Below are positions 37,542 through 47,655 of a stretch of DNA of 64,000 nucleotides, in pieces (positions within the stretch are counted from its first letter, which is position 1; every line of letters starts with the position of its first letter). A model generated the notes under the pieces. The model searched no databases and had not been told where the DNA came from. It was given only the letters and a program-made list of their open reading frames with translations. The position numbers and the translations under genes were made by a program. Origin of the DNA: Zeus faber (lineage: Eukaryota > Chordata > Actinopteri > Zeiformes > Zeidae). The DNA lies in the NCBI GenBank assembly GCA_960531495.1, contig OY482849.1, positions 34,021,236 through 34,085,235 of the forward strand, in the 5' to 3' direction.

Positions 37542-37920
37542 TCATAATGTATGTATTCTTGTAATTCCAGTTATTATATACTGCAAGATGTAGGAAGAGG
37601 GCTGCTATCTATGTCAGGATTTAAAATATCGCTCACTCTCATCTCACCTCCCTAATCCCTCTCTCCTTACTTCTCATATCACTCTCACTCTATAATGTCT
37701 TTCACTTTATGTATGTGTAATCCGGCAATGTTCTGTGTTTTTCTTTGTCTACTCGTCAGTTGTTTGTTTTGTTATGTATCCCTACAAACCTCCTACAATA
37801 CTATGGCAATGAAAAGGAATATAAAGGAGGACACCCCAGACTTATCTATGGGAAAGCATGGGAACGGTAGTATAGCTATTGCCTTGCATGCACTGTGCCA
37901 TCACTCCCTAACTAGCTTTA

Positions 37921-39037
37921 ATGACACCCATTAAGTTTGTTTGTTGGAATGTGAGAGGCTTGTGCTCACCTGCTAAACGTAGCAAAATCCTAACTCACCT
38001 CACCAAGATGAAGCCCAGCTTCTGTCTACTGCAAGAAACCCACCTCACTGCATCTGAGCACCTCAAACTCAAAGCTAAATGGGTTAATCAGATGTTTTCC
38101 ACATCATACAACTAAAAAAAAAGAGGTGTATCTATATTGATCAATAAAAGTATCCCATATCAAAATAAAACCACAATATCAGACCCAGAAGGGCGTTTCA
38201 TAATGATTAATGGGATTTTAGGTAACATCAAAATAACCATAGCTAATATTTATGGCCCCTATGAGGATGACCCAAATTTCTTTCACAATATATTTTCAAA
38301 ACTTTTAGAATTTTCTGAATCAATTATCATATTGGGAGGAGACTTCAACACAGTACTGGATTCAAATTTAGACCGCTCTCAAACCAGAAATATTTCCAAA
38401 TCCTGGCGTTCGTCAGACACTATAAAACAATACATGAGTGATCTTGCTCTTGGGGATTGTTGGTGGTCAAATAACCCACATTCTAGAGAATACACATATT
38501 ACTCAACACCCCACCAAAGTTTCTCTAGAATCGACCTTTTCTTAACAAGTAACTCTGCACTGTCCAAAATCATTAATCCAGAAATCCACCCTATTGTAAT
38601 TTCCGATCACGGGCCGATTAGTTTCATCTTGATAAACCAAACTAACCGGAACCCTCCTGGCAGGTGGCGGTTTAACACCTCACTTTTGACAGATAAAGAA
38701 TTAATCATTTCTTTTCAAGAGAATGGACTTCTTTCATTGAACTGAATGACTCCCCAGAAATATCACCATCCTTACTTTGGGAAACAGCTAAGGCAGCTCT
38801 AAGAGGTAGTATTATTTCATTTTCCACTCACAAGAAAAAAAAAGGTCAAGAATGCCAAAATAAACTCGAACAGCGACTAAAGGAGTTGCATTCCCAACAC
38901 GCCCACTCATCTTCCGAGCAAATACAAAATGAGATCAGGACAATTCCATCTCAACTTGAAACTATCATCCATCAAAAGCCACAATTCCTTATGACACGGA
39001 CAACAGCAAATTATTTTGAATTCAGTGACAAATCAGG
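37921..39037 (+). pseudogene. L1 ORF2 endonuclease region, copy A
   Basis: Apurinic-like endonuclease domain of a fish L1. All signature blocks are visible: CWNVRGL, LLQETHL, ILGGDFNTVLD and ISDHGPIS. Breaks: one in-frame TAA at 38113-38115, where copy B has TCA, and a frameshift shortly before 38745, after which a linker (LHSQHAHSSS..., NYFEFSDKSG) continues in another frame. At 39038 the reading is cut by the gypsy element. The reverse transcriptase is absent; only the end of ORF2 reappears at 43626 (AKKTILLNWKNRD). In a working L1, ORF2 protein nicks target DNA and reverse-transcribes L1 RNA. Confidence 0.85.
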
Positions 39038-39104
39038 TGTAACGGGTGTGGTTAGGACCCAATTACAGCACAAAGACAGGCAGGAATATTTGGTAATGTC
39101 TTTT

Positions 39105-39540
39105 ATTTGTAGAGCTGACGCAAGACAGGCAGCGGGCAGGCAGGATACATCATTGGGGACAGGCAGGTTCGATAACGAGGAGTGCAGTGCAGTAGTACTC
39201 GTCGGAGACCCCGTCCATCTCCAAGTCCTCCGCTAAATGGGCCACGTGATCCACATCGGAGTAGTTGGAGACCCCGTCCATCTCCTTGTCCTCCGCTAAA
39301 TAGGCCACGTCCTCATCGGAGGAGGGACCCCCACGGTCGACATCCTCCGCCTCTGAAACATCGCTGGAGGACGCAGACAAGAGAGGTGGTGGGGTCTGCG
39401 GTCGGGAGGGTTGACCCGGACTGGAGGGCTGGTCAGGATGGCGCTGATGGAACCTCCTGATGAGGGTGTGGTCCAGAATGTGCCTCGCAGGAACCCAGGA
39501 CCTCTCCTCCGGGCCCTAACCCTCCCAATTCACCAGGTAC
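39105..39540 (-). pseudogene. gypsy chromodomain and acidic C-terminal tail
   Basis: The minus strand reads YLVNWEG then [15 protein letters not shown], the hallmark of the integrase chromodomain of chromoviruses, which helps direct integration to modified histones. Two TAG codons interrupt it (before YLVNW and after WEG). The tail after it is Ser/Asp/Glu-rich and holds two similar acidic repeats ([12 protein letters not shown] and [12 protein letters not shown]). Confidence 0.8.
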
Positions 39541-40470
39541 TACAGGCCTCTCCCACGCTGGCAGGAACGTAGGAGACGGCGGACAGAAAAGGCAGGACCC
39601 CCGTCAATGAAGCACGGAGGAGGCGGGGGAGGCGCCAAGGGGACCAGAGCACTCTGGTCCGGCTTAACTTTGGACACATGGAAGGTGGGATGGACGCGCA
39701 TGGACCTGGGGAGCTTGAGCCGCACTGCCACCGGGTTGACGACCTTCTCGATCATGAACGGCCGATGAACCGAGGAGCCAGCTTTTTGAATTCCACCATA
39801 AGGGGGAGGTTCCGGGTGGAGAGCCAGACCTTCTGGCCCGGCTGGTACTCCGGGGCCTGGGAGCAGGCGACGGTTGGCGGCAGAGGCGTTGCGGCCAGCA
39901 GCTCGGAGGAGGGCGGCCGGGGCCCGGGTCCAGGTCCTGCAGCAGCGGCGAATGAATGCCTGGACGGACGGGCAGGAAGCCTCCTTCTCAAGGGCCGGGA
40001 ACAGAGGTGGTTGGAAGCCGTAGGCGCACTGGAAGGGGGAGAGGCCTGTGGCCGAACTGGTCATGGTGTTGTGGGCATATTCCACCCACAAAAGCTGCTC
40101 AGACCAGGACAACGGGTGTTGTGATGTCATGCAGCGAAGGGCCGTCTCCATCTCCTGGTTCTTCCGCTCCGTTTGGCCGTTGGACTGGCGGGGACGGTGG
40201 CCCCCAGGCGCGCACAGAATTCCCTCCAGAAGACCAAGGCCAACTGGAGACCCCTGTCGGATACAACATCTTGCGGGATGCCATGGAGGCGGATGACGTG
40301 GTACAATAATAGCTTGGCGGTGCCCTTGGCCGACGGGAGCGTCGGTAGAGGCACGAAGTGAGCCATCTTGCTAAACTGGTCCACCATGGTCAGGATGGTA
40401 GTGTTGCCGCTAGACGGTGGAAGACCGGTGACGAAGTCCACGGAGATGTGGGACCAGGGGCGATGAGGAA
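39540..40470 (-). pseudogene. gypsy integrase region
   Basis: SVDFVTGLPPS with MVDQFSKMAHF gives the first catalytic Asp; DVVSDRGLQ gives the second. The stretch that should hold the catalytic Glu is reached only after a frame change near 40130-40180, leading into METALRCMTSQHP. Downstream is the C-terminal region with HPTFHVSKVKPD (39671-39706), typical of Ty3/gypsy integrases. At least one frameshift breaks it. Confidence 0.8.
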
Positions 40471-41369
40471 CCGGCAGTGGGTGTAGGAGACCAGCAGGAG
40501 CAAGAAGAGAGGGTTGGTTACAGGAGGTGCTGGTTACAGGTGGGGCAGGCATTGACGAACCCTCGGACGTCCTCACCCAGGGAGGGCCGCCAGAAGAGAC
40601 GCTGGACGACCTCCTTCGTCCGCTCGATCCCCGGGTGGCAGGTGAGTCGGAAGTTGTGGGCCTACTGGAGAAACTCGGACCGGAGGTCAAGCAGGACGAA
40701 CAGACGGTCGGGTGGACATGGTCCAGCTTGGTCCTGGGCGGCGGCTCTGACCTTCTCTTCCACCTCCCAGGTGAGTGTGGCAACTGGACGGGAGGACGGT
40801 CGAATGGTGTCAGGGTCAGCACAGCTTCCTCCTCCTCCTGGAACTGCTGGGACAGGGCGTCAGGTTTGATATTGCGTGACCCCGGCCGATAGGAGATGGA
40901 GAAATTGAACCTTGTTAGGAAGAGCGCCCAACGGGCCTGACGGGAGTTCAGTCTCCTGGCGGACTGGATATACTCCAGGTTCTTGTGGTCGGTCCACACC
41001 AGGAACGGCAGCTGGGTTCCCTCTAGCCAGTGTCGCCACTCCTCCAGGGCCAATTTGACGGCGAGAAGCTCCCTATTCCCGATGTTGTAGTACCTCTCGG
41101 CCGGGGTTAAACGCCTGGAGGTCGGAGGCGGTTCTCTGGGACAGAACAGCTCCGACTCCCACGTCGGAGGCGTCCACTTCAACCACGAACTGCTGTTCGG
41201 GGTCAGGCAATACCAGAATGGGGGCTGAAGTGAACTGTGCCTTCAGGGCCAGGAAGGTGTCGTTGGCGGCGGCGGACCACCGAAGCGGCACCTTGGAGGA
41301 GGTTAGGGCTGTGAGGGGGGGCAGCCACCGTGCTGTAGCCTCGGATGAACCCCCGATAGAAGTTGGCAA
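40471..41369 (-). pseudogene. gypsy RNase H and integrase zinc region
   Basis: [17 protein letters not shown] opens RNase [21 protein letters not shown] and VWTDHKNLEYIQSARRLNSR follow, with RPGSRNIKPDALSQ at the end. The frame changes near 41100-41180. The HHCC zinc-binding part of integrase (about 40520-40720) is out of frame in the long minus-strand frame (40127-41182). Confidence 0.8.
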
Positions 41370-42080
41370 AACCGAGGAAGCACTGGAGTTGTTTGCGGGT
41401 GTCCGGGGCGGGCCAGGTGGTGACGGCGGAGACCTTAGTGGAGTCCATCCGGATGGTCCCCCTCCCTACGATGTACCCCAGGAAGGAGACGGACGGGACG
41501 TGAAACTCACACTTTTCCGCCTTCACAAAGAGTGAGTTCTTAAGGAGGCGCTGCCGGACCGTCTGGACGTGGTGGACGTGCTCAGCTTGGGATCGGGAGA
41601 AGATCAGGATGTCGTTGAGGTACACAAAGACGAATTTGTTGAGCATGTCTCTGAGCACGTCATTGACCAGGGCCTGGAAGACGGCAGGGGCGTTGGTGAG
41701 ACCAAAGGGCATCACCAGATATTCGTATTGACCGGAGGGAGTGTTGAATGCCGTCTTCAATTCGTCCCCCTCGAACCCGGACCAGATGGTAGGCGTTGCG
41801 TAGCGTTGCCCCCTCCAGGAGTTCGAAGGCTGATGAGATGAGGGGCAGGGGATAGAGGTTCTTGACCGTAATGTCATTGAGACCGCGATAGTCAAGCCCC
41901 CACCGGGGATGAGGAGGGACGGATGATGCCCGCCGCCAGGGCATCGTTAATATAGGTGCCCATGGCCTCTCTCTCCGGGGTGGACAGGGAGGACAGGCGG
42001 CCTCTGGGGGGGGTGGAGCCGGGCTGGAGGTCGATGGCAATATCGTATGGCCTGTGCGGGGGAAGGGATGTCGCCTTGGC
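41369..42080 (-). pseudogene. gypsy reverse transcriptase, active site altered
   Basis: Blocks [37 protein letters not shown] and [19 protein letters not shown] are clear, followed by EKCEFH and [10 protein letters not shown]. The active site reads YLND instead of YLDD (minus-strand AAC for GAC), so the first of the paired catalytic aspartates is lost. Frames change near 41780-41900. Confidence 0.85.
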
Positions 42081-43090
42081 CTTGCTGAAGACCTCCCTGA
42101 AGTCGAGGTACTCGGTGGGGACCCCCAACATGTCGGGTGCGGAGCTGGAGCTGTTGGGTGGCTGAGGTGCGGCGGCTTGCTTCAGGCAGACCTGATGGCA
42201 CGCAGGACTCCATCCCAGAATAGCCCCTGTGGTCCAGTCGAGGTGTGGGTTGTGACGCCAGAGCCAGGGGAACCCCAGGAGGAGAGGGTGACGAGGTGAG
42301 TGCAGGATGCAGAACTGTATCGTCTCGTGGTGGTTGCCGGACAGGAGCATGCGGATGGGCACTGTCTGATGGGTGACTGTCCCCAGGAGGCCGCCATCCA
42401 GGGCAGTGGCAGGTACTGGAGAAGGCAGGAGAACTCGACCAACACTCAGCTGCCGTGCTGGGTGTTATCGTCGATGATGTTAACAACGGAACCAGAGTCA
42501 ATAAGTATGGCGAGGGAATGTGAGCCTTGGGGCAGGAGCAGCCGAGCCTGGTAGAGGGGGCATAGGTTGGAGGGGGATTTGGAGGTGTGGCTCACCAGGA
42601 CCTCCTCCCTCACTGGCGAGCCCGGCCCTTTTACCGGACACCCGGAAATGTAGTGTCCAGCTGGACCACAGTAGAGGCAAAGGTTCTCCACCCGGCGTCT
42701 CTCCTTCTCCTCTGGGGTGAGGCTGGACCGGCCAACCCGCATGGGAGAGGTCTCACTCGTGGGTTTACGGGCCGGAAGAGCTGGCGGCCTGGAGGAACCT
42801 GGAAGACGGGTTGCTGGGCGGCGCTCCACTTGCCTCTGACGCCTCTCTCGCTGCCGGGCCTGGATGCGTCGGTCGATACGGGAAGCAAGCTCAATGATGC
42901 CATCGAGAGAGGTGGGCAGGTCGTGGGAAACTAGCTCATCCTTCACGTACTCTGCTAATCCCATCCGAAACGTGTCAATCTGGGCTGCCGGGTTCCACTC
43001 GCTCAGTCGAGCCTGGGTGCGGAAGTCGATTGCGTAATCGACCACGGGAGCGGGACCCTTGACTGAGACCCAGGAGACCACCAGCAGCAT
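42081..43090 (-). pseudogene. gypsy gag C-terminus, zinc knuckle and protease
   Basis: Minus frame with PAAQIDTFRMGLAEYVKDEL (gag), the CCHC knuckle CLYCGPAGHYISGC (binds RNA), and LAILIDSGSVVNIID, with the Asp-Ser-Gly of an aspartic protease. The frame breaks near 42450 and resumes as HPLLLGFPWLWRHNPHLDW. In related elements gag and pol are one or two frames; here extra shifts mark decay. Confidence 0.82.
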
Positions 43091-43601
43091 CGGGACCTCG
43101 TGATGTCACCTCGAACACCTTGTGGAGCTCGGCGGCGAAGGCGTGGAAGGAGGAGCAGGCTGGTGTGCGTCGTTCCCACTCGGCCGTTCCCCATATCCGA
43201 GCGCGGCCCGTCAGGTGATTTACGGTGAACGCCACCCTGGCTTCCTCGGAGGCGAAGGTGTGGGGCTGCAGAGCGAAGAGGATGGAACAGTTCGTAATGA
43301 ACGGACTACAGCCGTCTGCGTCTCCGGCGTAGCGTTCTGGAACCCCCACCCGGGGCTCCAGGGAGTACCCAGGCTGGGCCGGTGCAGGTGGGTCCGGGGA
43401 AGCAGGCGGCGGGATGAACTGACCAAGAGCAATGGCGAGCTGCTGGACCTGGGCAGCTAGCTTGGCGAGCCCTTGCTCCTGGCCAGCCGCTGCTAGCCGA
43501 ACGTCCGCTGAGGTGGAGCCTCGCACAGCCTCCTGGTGTTGGAGCTGTGACTCCACCCTTCCCAGGCGTGCCAGCAACTCGGGGTTGTGTGCTGGGTCCA
43601 T
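42975..43601 (-). pseudogene. gypsy gag N-terminal part
   Basis: Starts MDPAHNPELLARLGRVESQ, a start seen in fish chromovirus gags, then a coiled-coil-like helix, a Pro-rich linker (PPPASPDPPAPAQP) and GYSLEPRVGVPERYAGD leading to the capsid-like domain. The reading frame slips near 43090 into the next gag segment. The ATG lies only about 20 bases from the remnant of the 5' LTR. Confidence 0.82.
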
Positions 43602-43624
43602 TGTTGACCAGATTGTACTGTAAC

Positions 43625-45865
43625 AATGGCCAAGAAAACTATATTACTCAATTGGAAAAATAGAGATAATCTCACCACATGGGTTCTGGGGCTTGGGCTG
43701 GGGGCGGGGGGTGGGGGTCGCTGGTATGGGTCTCAGGCCCCGGGTGGTCGGCGGGTCGGCGCGCCGCGGGGGTCGCCCGCCCCGCAGGTGGGGTGGCTGG
43801 ACCTGCGTGTCCCTCTGCGTCCCGTGGGGTGGGGGGGGGGTGGCCCGTCGTGCCGGGGCTGGTTGGGCTGTCCGTCTGGGCCTGTCAACCCAAGTCCTGA
43901 ACCTGGTTGGCTGTGCTAGGCGCGGGGCTCACCTTCTGTCATCCCACCGGGCGGCCGGGGTGCCTACCCTCCGACGCTCTTTGTGCGCGGGGTGCTTGTC
44001 GTTGGGGGGTCAGGCTGTGGGTAGGGGTGCCGTCTGCCGCCCTCTGTTCTGTAGTCCGCATGCTCGGCGGCTGGGGACTGACCAGGGGCCTGATGTAGGC
44101 GCGGAGCTGCCCGACATGGCGGAGGCACATGGCGGATGCACTGCGCCCTTGGCTGATAGCTGTGGGTTGGTTGCCACCAGGTACGGGAGGTGGGCGCACT
44201 GGGGCGCGTTTGGGCCCGGGGGGGATGGTGGTCCGCGTGGTTGCTCCCCGGCCTGCTGTGCCCCTGGATCAATCCGGTCGCGACTGGCCTATCCCTCCCA
44301 GTGCCAAAACTCATACTCAGCACATACACCACACAATAGATGGCGGGGTGCAGGCTATGTGGGTGAGGATGCGGCGGGAAGCTGCCATCTTGCCTGTCAC
44401 GCTCCTGCCCAAGCACGCTTTTCGTCCGTCCCAAAATTTTAATCCCACTCACATTAGCTTCGAACGCACACGCATTGGCACACCAATCCTACTCCGAAGA
44501 ACACTCCATCGATCCAGGGTCTGCGAGACAGGAGGGGTGCGAGTGATTTGGGTTCGACTTGCCTGAAGGACTCGCACCCCCAGCCCCGCAATTTTAACTG
44601 CAGTTACCAGCAGCACACACTGAGCACTGGGGTTTTCCGCGGTGGCCGGTCGCTGGCGGGTCGGTGTGGGGGCGTGGTTGGCCGGGGGGCGGTCGGTGGG
44701 CCCCTCCTCCCAGCCTGGCTCGAGTCCTGACGGCTTGCGCCTGGTGGCTTGGCTTGTGATGTGCTGCGACCCGGCGGGGCTGCGGAGAGCACCACCGGGT
44801 GCCTTCTAGGGCCCCTGGGACGACTGCCTGTCGTTGGGGGTGTGGTTTGGGGTGTGGGGGGCGGCTGTTGGCCTTTTTTTTTCTGCGGTGGTGCTTCTCT
44901 GCGGCAGGCGACCCGGGTGCTGGGGGTGGCGGAGGGCTTCTATACCTGACGGCCTGCCGGCATCGCTGGCGGGGGGTGTAACATTGAGGTGCCCCGCGCT
45001 GGGCACTTGCTGCTACGTGTATGGTCACTTGGCACTCACGCTGGGTGGGGCGCCTGGTCGGCTGCGGTGGGGCGGGCCCCCCACCCCCCCTTGTGCGGGG
45101 TCGGGTGGGCGTGGGGGTCTTGCCGGCCCGCCCATGGGGCAGCTCGGGCGGGGTGTCGCTCTGTCACTGTGGGGCCGTGATCCGGGCCCGCGGTCCGTGC
45201 CTTGCGCCTGTGGCCCGGGTTCTGTGCCGGCGGCTGCGTCTTGTGCCTGCACCCGGGGGTTGGTTGTATGTGTGCGCCCCTGGGGCCCAGGGCCTCCTCG
45301 TGCTCCCTAGGACTTGGTCATGCTCCCCGGGCTGGGCACAGAAATTGCTCCACGGCCCTCTGGCTTCTCTGGGGGCCCGGGGGTCTTCCGTGGCCGCAGG
45401 GCAGGGTACCCGGGGATCTCATGCTGCCGGGGGTTGTCCGCAGGGCTGTGGAGTTTGGGGGGCTTTCGGGCCCCTTGCGCTGCGTGAAGGCACCGCAACA
45501 TAATACCGACCTTCTACACCAGTACCAATGGGGATAAGTCATGTACACTCACCGGTGGACATCTTACACACACGCACACCCACGCACGCATGCACACATG
45601 CACTCACGCACCCCTGCTTGGAGTGCACCCCAGCAACCGGGGGTGCTTTCCCCTCCTTTCCTCCCTTATTTACTGACATAACTTTGACACGAAGAGGCCA
45701 CGGGACCAGTTGTAGTTCTAGTTTTCCTGGACCTAATTCAGTTTTTCAATACATGTTGTCATCCAATGTTCATGTTTTTGTGTAAATGTTGTTTGTTTCT
45801 ATGTTTATTTGTCTCACCGTGGTGATTCTCCCCCACTTGGAGTAGTGATCAGTTGTGATAGATCC
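43625..45865 (+). mobile_element. L1 copy A: ORF2 end and GC-rich 3' region
   Basis: Opens with the last ORF2 residues, AKKTILLNWKNRD. About 1.8 kb of very GC-rich, G-rich-on-plus sequence follows (43680-45490), then an AT-richer end with GTTCTAGTTTTCCTGGA and TTGTTTGTTTCTATGTTTA, shared with 63560-63680. Large open frames in the GC-rich part come from its composition; none resembles a protein. Similar segments occur at 60800-62080 (+) and 46474-47090 (inverted). Interrupted at 45866 by a retroposon. Confidence 0.8.
44534..44580 (+). repeat. hairpin in the L1 3' region (copy A)
   Basis: Perfect 11-bp stem GGGGTGCGAGT / ACTCGCACCCC (44534-44544 and 44570-44580) with a 25-base loop. The same stem is intact at 60865-60911 and, inverted, at 46806-46852. 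Confidence 0.85.
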
Positions 45866-46204
45866 TCGACATTGAGTTGGAGCACCGGCAGACCTTGGTT
45901 TTCGACGGTGGGGGTGTCCGCCCGTCCTAAAGAGGATGTTCTCTGCCTTGGTTTTGGCATTGGCTTGTACCTTGGTCTGCCAGCTCGATGATTCTTTGGC
46001 GACATTAGTTTCGTGAGTTGGTCTTGCACCATTTCTCACTACTCACAGGAGAGGCCTCGTGAAGGCTGTCGTCTTCTCCCCCAAACCAGCTGCCCCCTAT
46101 ACAGCCCACCCTCAGAAGCTGGCCTTTTTGACCTAGGACTGGAGACGAGGGCGTGGCTATATGACACTGAGTTGGCCATCTGATGATATACGAAAGAAGA
46201 AGAA
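45866..46204 (+). mobile_element. retroposon fragment with 11-bp target duplication
   Basis: GTGATAGATCC occurs at 45855-45865 and again at 46205-46215, bracketing a 339-bp insert that ends in GAAAGAAGAAGAA. The L1 sequence is continuous across it (compare 63690-63720). This is the signature of a LINE-mediated insertion. The insert resembles no SINE I know; it may be the 3' end of a LINE. Confidence 0.85.
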
Positions 46205-46473
46205 GTGATAGATCCAAACATGATGAATAGTTCTCCAAAGAGGGGGGTTGGTGGTGGCTCTCCATAACCAAAACTGTGCTCTTGTCATTCTACGGGGCAT
46301 CCACAGGACAGAGTTATTGCAGCAGTTCTTGATGATTTAAGAATTAATAAAGAGTTGCATTGCAGGTTGAGAACTTGTCCTAACTCTGTCCTGGATGCAA
46401 ATGGCATACAAATACTCTGTGTTGTATGCCCAGCATGCTGACAGCACAGGTAAAAAAAAAAATTAAAAAAAAA
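46205..46473 (+). mobile_element. L1 copy A: terminal tail
   Basis: Continues the L1 tail after the retroposon: ATAGTTCTCCAAAGAGG, CTGACAGCACAGG, and a poly(A)-rich end (46450-46473). Matches 63716-63975 and, partly, 9280-9411. Confidence 0.8.
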
Positions 46474-47090
46474 AGAAGACTCCTGGGCCCCCAGAGAAGC
46501 CGGAGGCCCGCGGTGCCACCCCCGCACCTGGCCCAGAGGAGCATAACCCAGTCCAGGGAGCACGGGGAGACCCCGCACCCCAGGGGCGCACACATACAAC
46601 CCGGCCCCAAGCGCAGGCACTAGACGCAGCCGCAGGCACAGAACCCGGGCCACGCACTCCAGGCACAGACCGCAGGCCCGGATTCAGGCCCAGCGCCAAC
46701 AGACCAAAACCCCGCCCAAACTGCCCACCCCCATGCCCACCCACGCCCCACGCAAGGTCGAGGCCCGCCCCGCCGCAGCCGACCAGATGCCCCACCGGGC
46801 CGGGTGGGGTGCGAGTCCTTCAGGCGAGTCAAACCCAAATCACTCGCACCCCTCCCGCCCCACAGACCCTGGTCTGGTGGAGTGTTGTTGGGTGTAGGAC
46901 GTGTGCGAGTGTCTGTGTTCTAAGCTTGTATGAGCGGGATTTAATCTTTGGGACGGACGTGAAGCTCGCTGGGGCAGGAGCGTGACAGCCAGCCACATCC
47001 CCACCCACATAGCTTGCACCCCACCCATCCCGCTAGTCCTGGGCATATTGTGTGGTGTATGTACTGAGCATGAGTTTTGACACTGCCTTT
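46474..47090 (-). mobile_element. inverted L1 3'-region fragment
   Basis: Begins right after the A-tail of copy A and is the reverse complement of parts of its GC-rich region; for example, 46807-47090 corresponds to about 44290-44580. It forms an imperfect inverted repeat with copy A. A separate truncated insertion or a rearrangement. Confidence 0.75.
46806..46852 (-). repeat. hairpin in inverted L1 fragment
   Basis: GGGGTGCGAGT at 46806-46816 and its complement at 46842-46852, the inverted counterpart of the hairpin at 44534-44580. Confidence 0.85.
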
Positions 47091-47493
47091 GTGTTTCTAT
47101 TGCACTGCACAACAGTGAAAGTGAGAGAAGCTGTTTTTTTATCTATTCTCCACTTTGTTCAGATTTCTCTACTTCAGGTTCTCTCTACACATCAGTATTA
47201 TTTGAACCGCATGATTTAAACATATTTACTAAACATATCTCTAATTGTAGATGATCTATGCTTATATATAAACTTTGTTTTTAATATTTTTTGTACAGCA
47301 ATGTTTACTGTTCCTAATTTATTTATGACTTATGGTGTGCAAGTTTTGATCTGGACGTTTGTTCAAGCACATTATGATATGCACCATGGAACGTCATTAT
47401 TCTATCAGGTATTTTTTTATTAGAGCTGTACAGAGACATCATTATCTGTGTCTGTGTCTGTATTCTGATAGATCAGAGTACAGGGAGCACAGG
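47091..47493. other. unassigned sequence
   Basis: AT-rich. No gene or repeat recognised. Confidence 0.4.
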
Positions 47494-47655
47494 ATCAGGG
47501 TACTGCAGGGTACTGCAGGAGTATTGCAGGGGCACTGCAGGGGTACTGCAGGGTACTGCAGGGTACTATAGGGGTACTGCAGGGGTACTGCAGGGTACTG
47601 CAGTGGTACTGTAGGGGTACTGTAGGGGTTCTGTAGGGGTACTGTAGGGGGTACT
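47494..47655 (+). repeat. GGGTACTGCA minisatellite
   Basis: About 160 bp of 9-11-base units (GGGTACTGCAG, GGGTACTGTAG), each with a possible GTAC core. Confidence 0.92.

Larger units (their letters stand above)
39038..43624 (-). mobile_element. Ty3/gypsy chromovirus inserted in L1 copy A
   Basis: About 4.6 kb on the minus strand in the order gag, protease, RT, RNase H, integrase, chromodomain. It lies between the L1 linker (ends 39037) and the L1 ORF2 end (starts about 43625). The 3' end looks like the last part of an LTR: AATAAA on the minus strand near 39103, then CTGCCTGTC... to CCCGTTACA. The 5' end has only GTTACA before the gag leader, so the 5' LTR is nearly all lost. No target duplication is seen and most of the L1 RT is missing, pointing to a deletion at the gag side. 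The coding region carries several frameshifts and stops, so it is inactive. Confidence 0.88.

Noticed and set aside
43693..45503. Overlapping plus-strand frames of up to 249 codons (Gly/Arg/Pro-rich)
   Set aside because: They arise from the GC-rich L1 3' region; several frames are open at once and none keeps its frame in copy B at 60800-61330.
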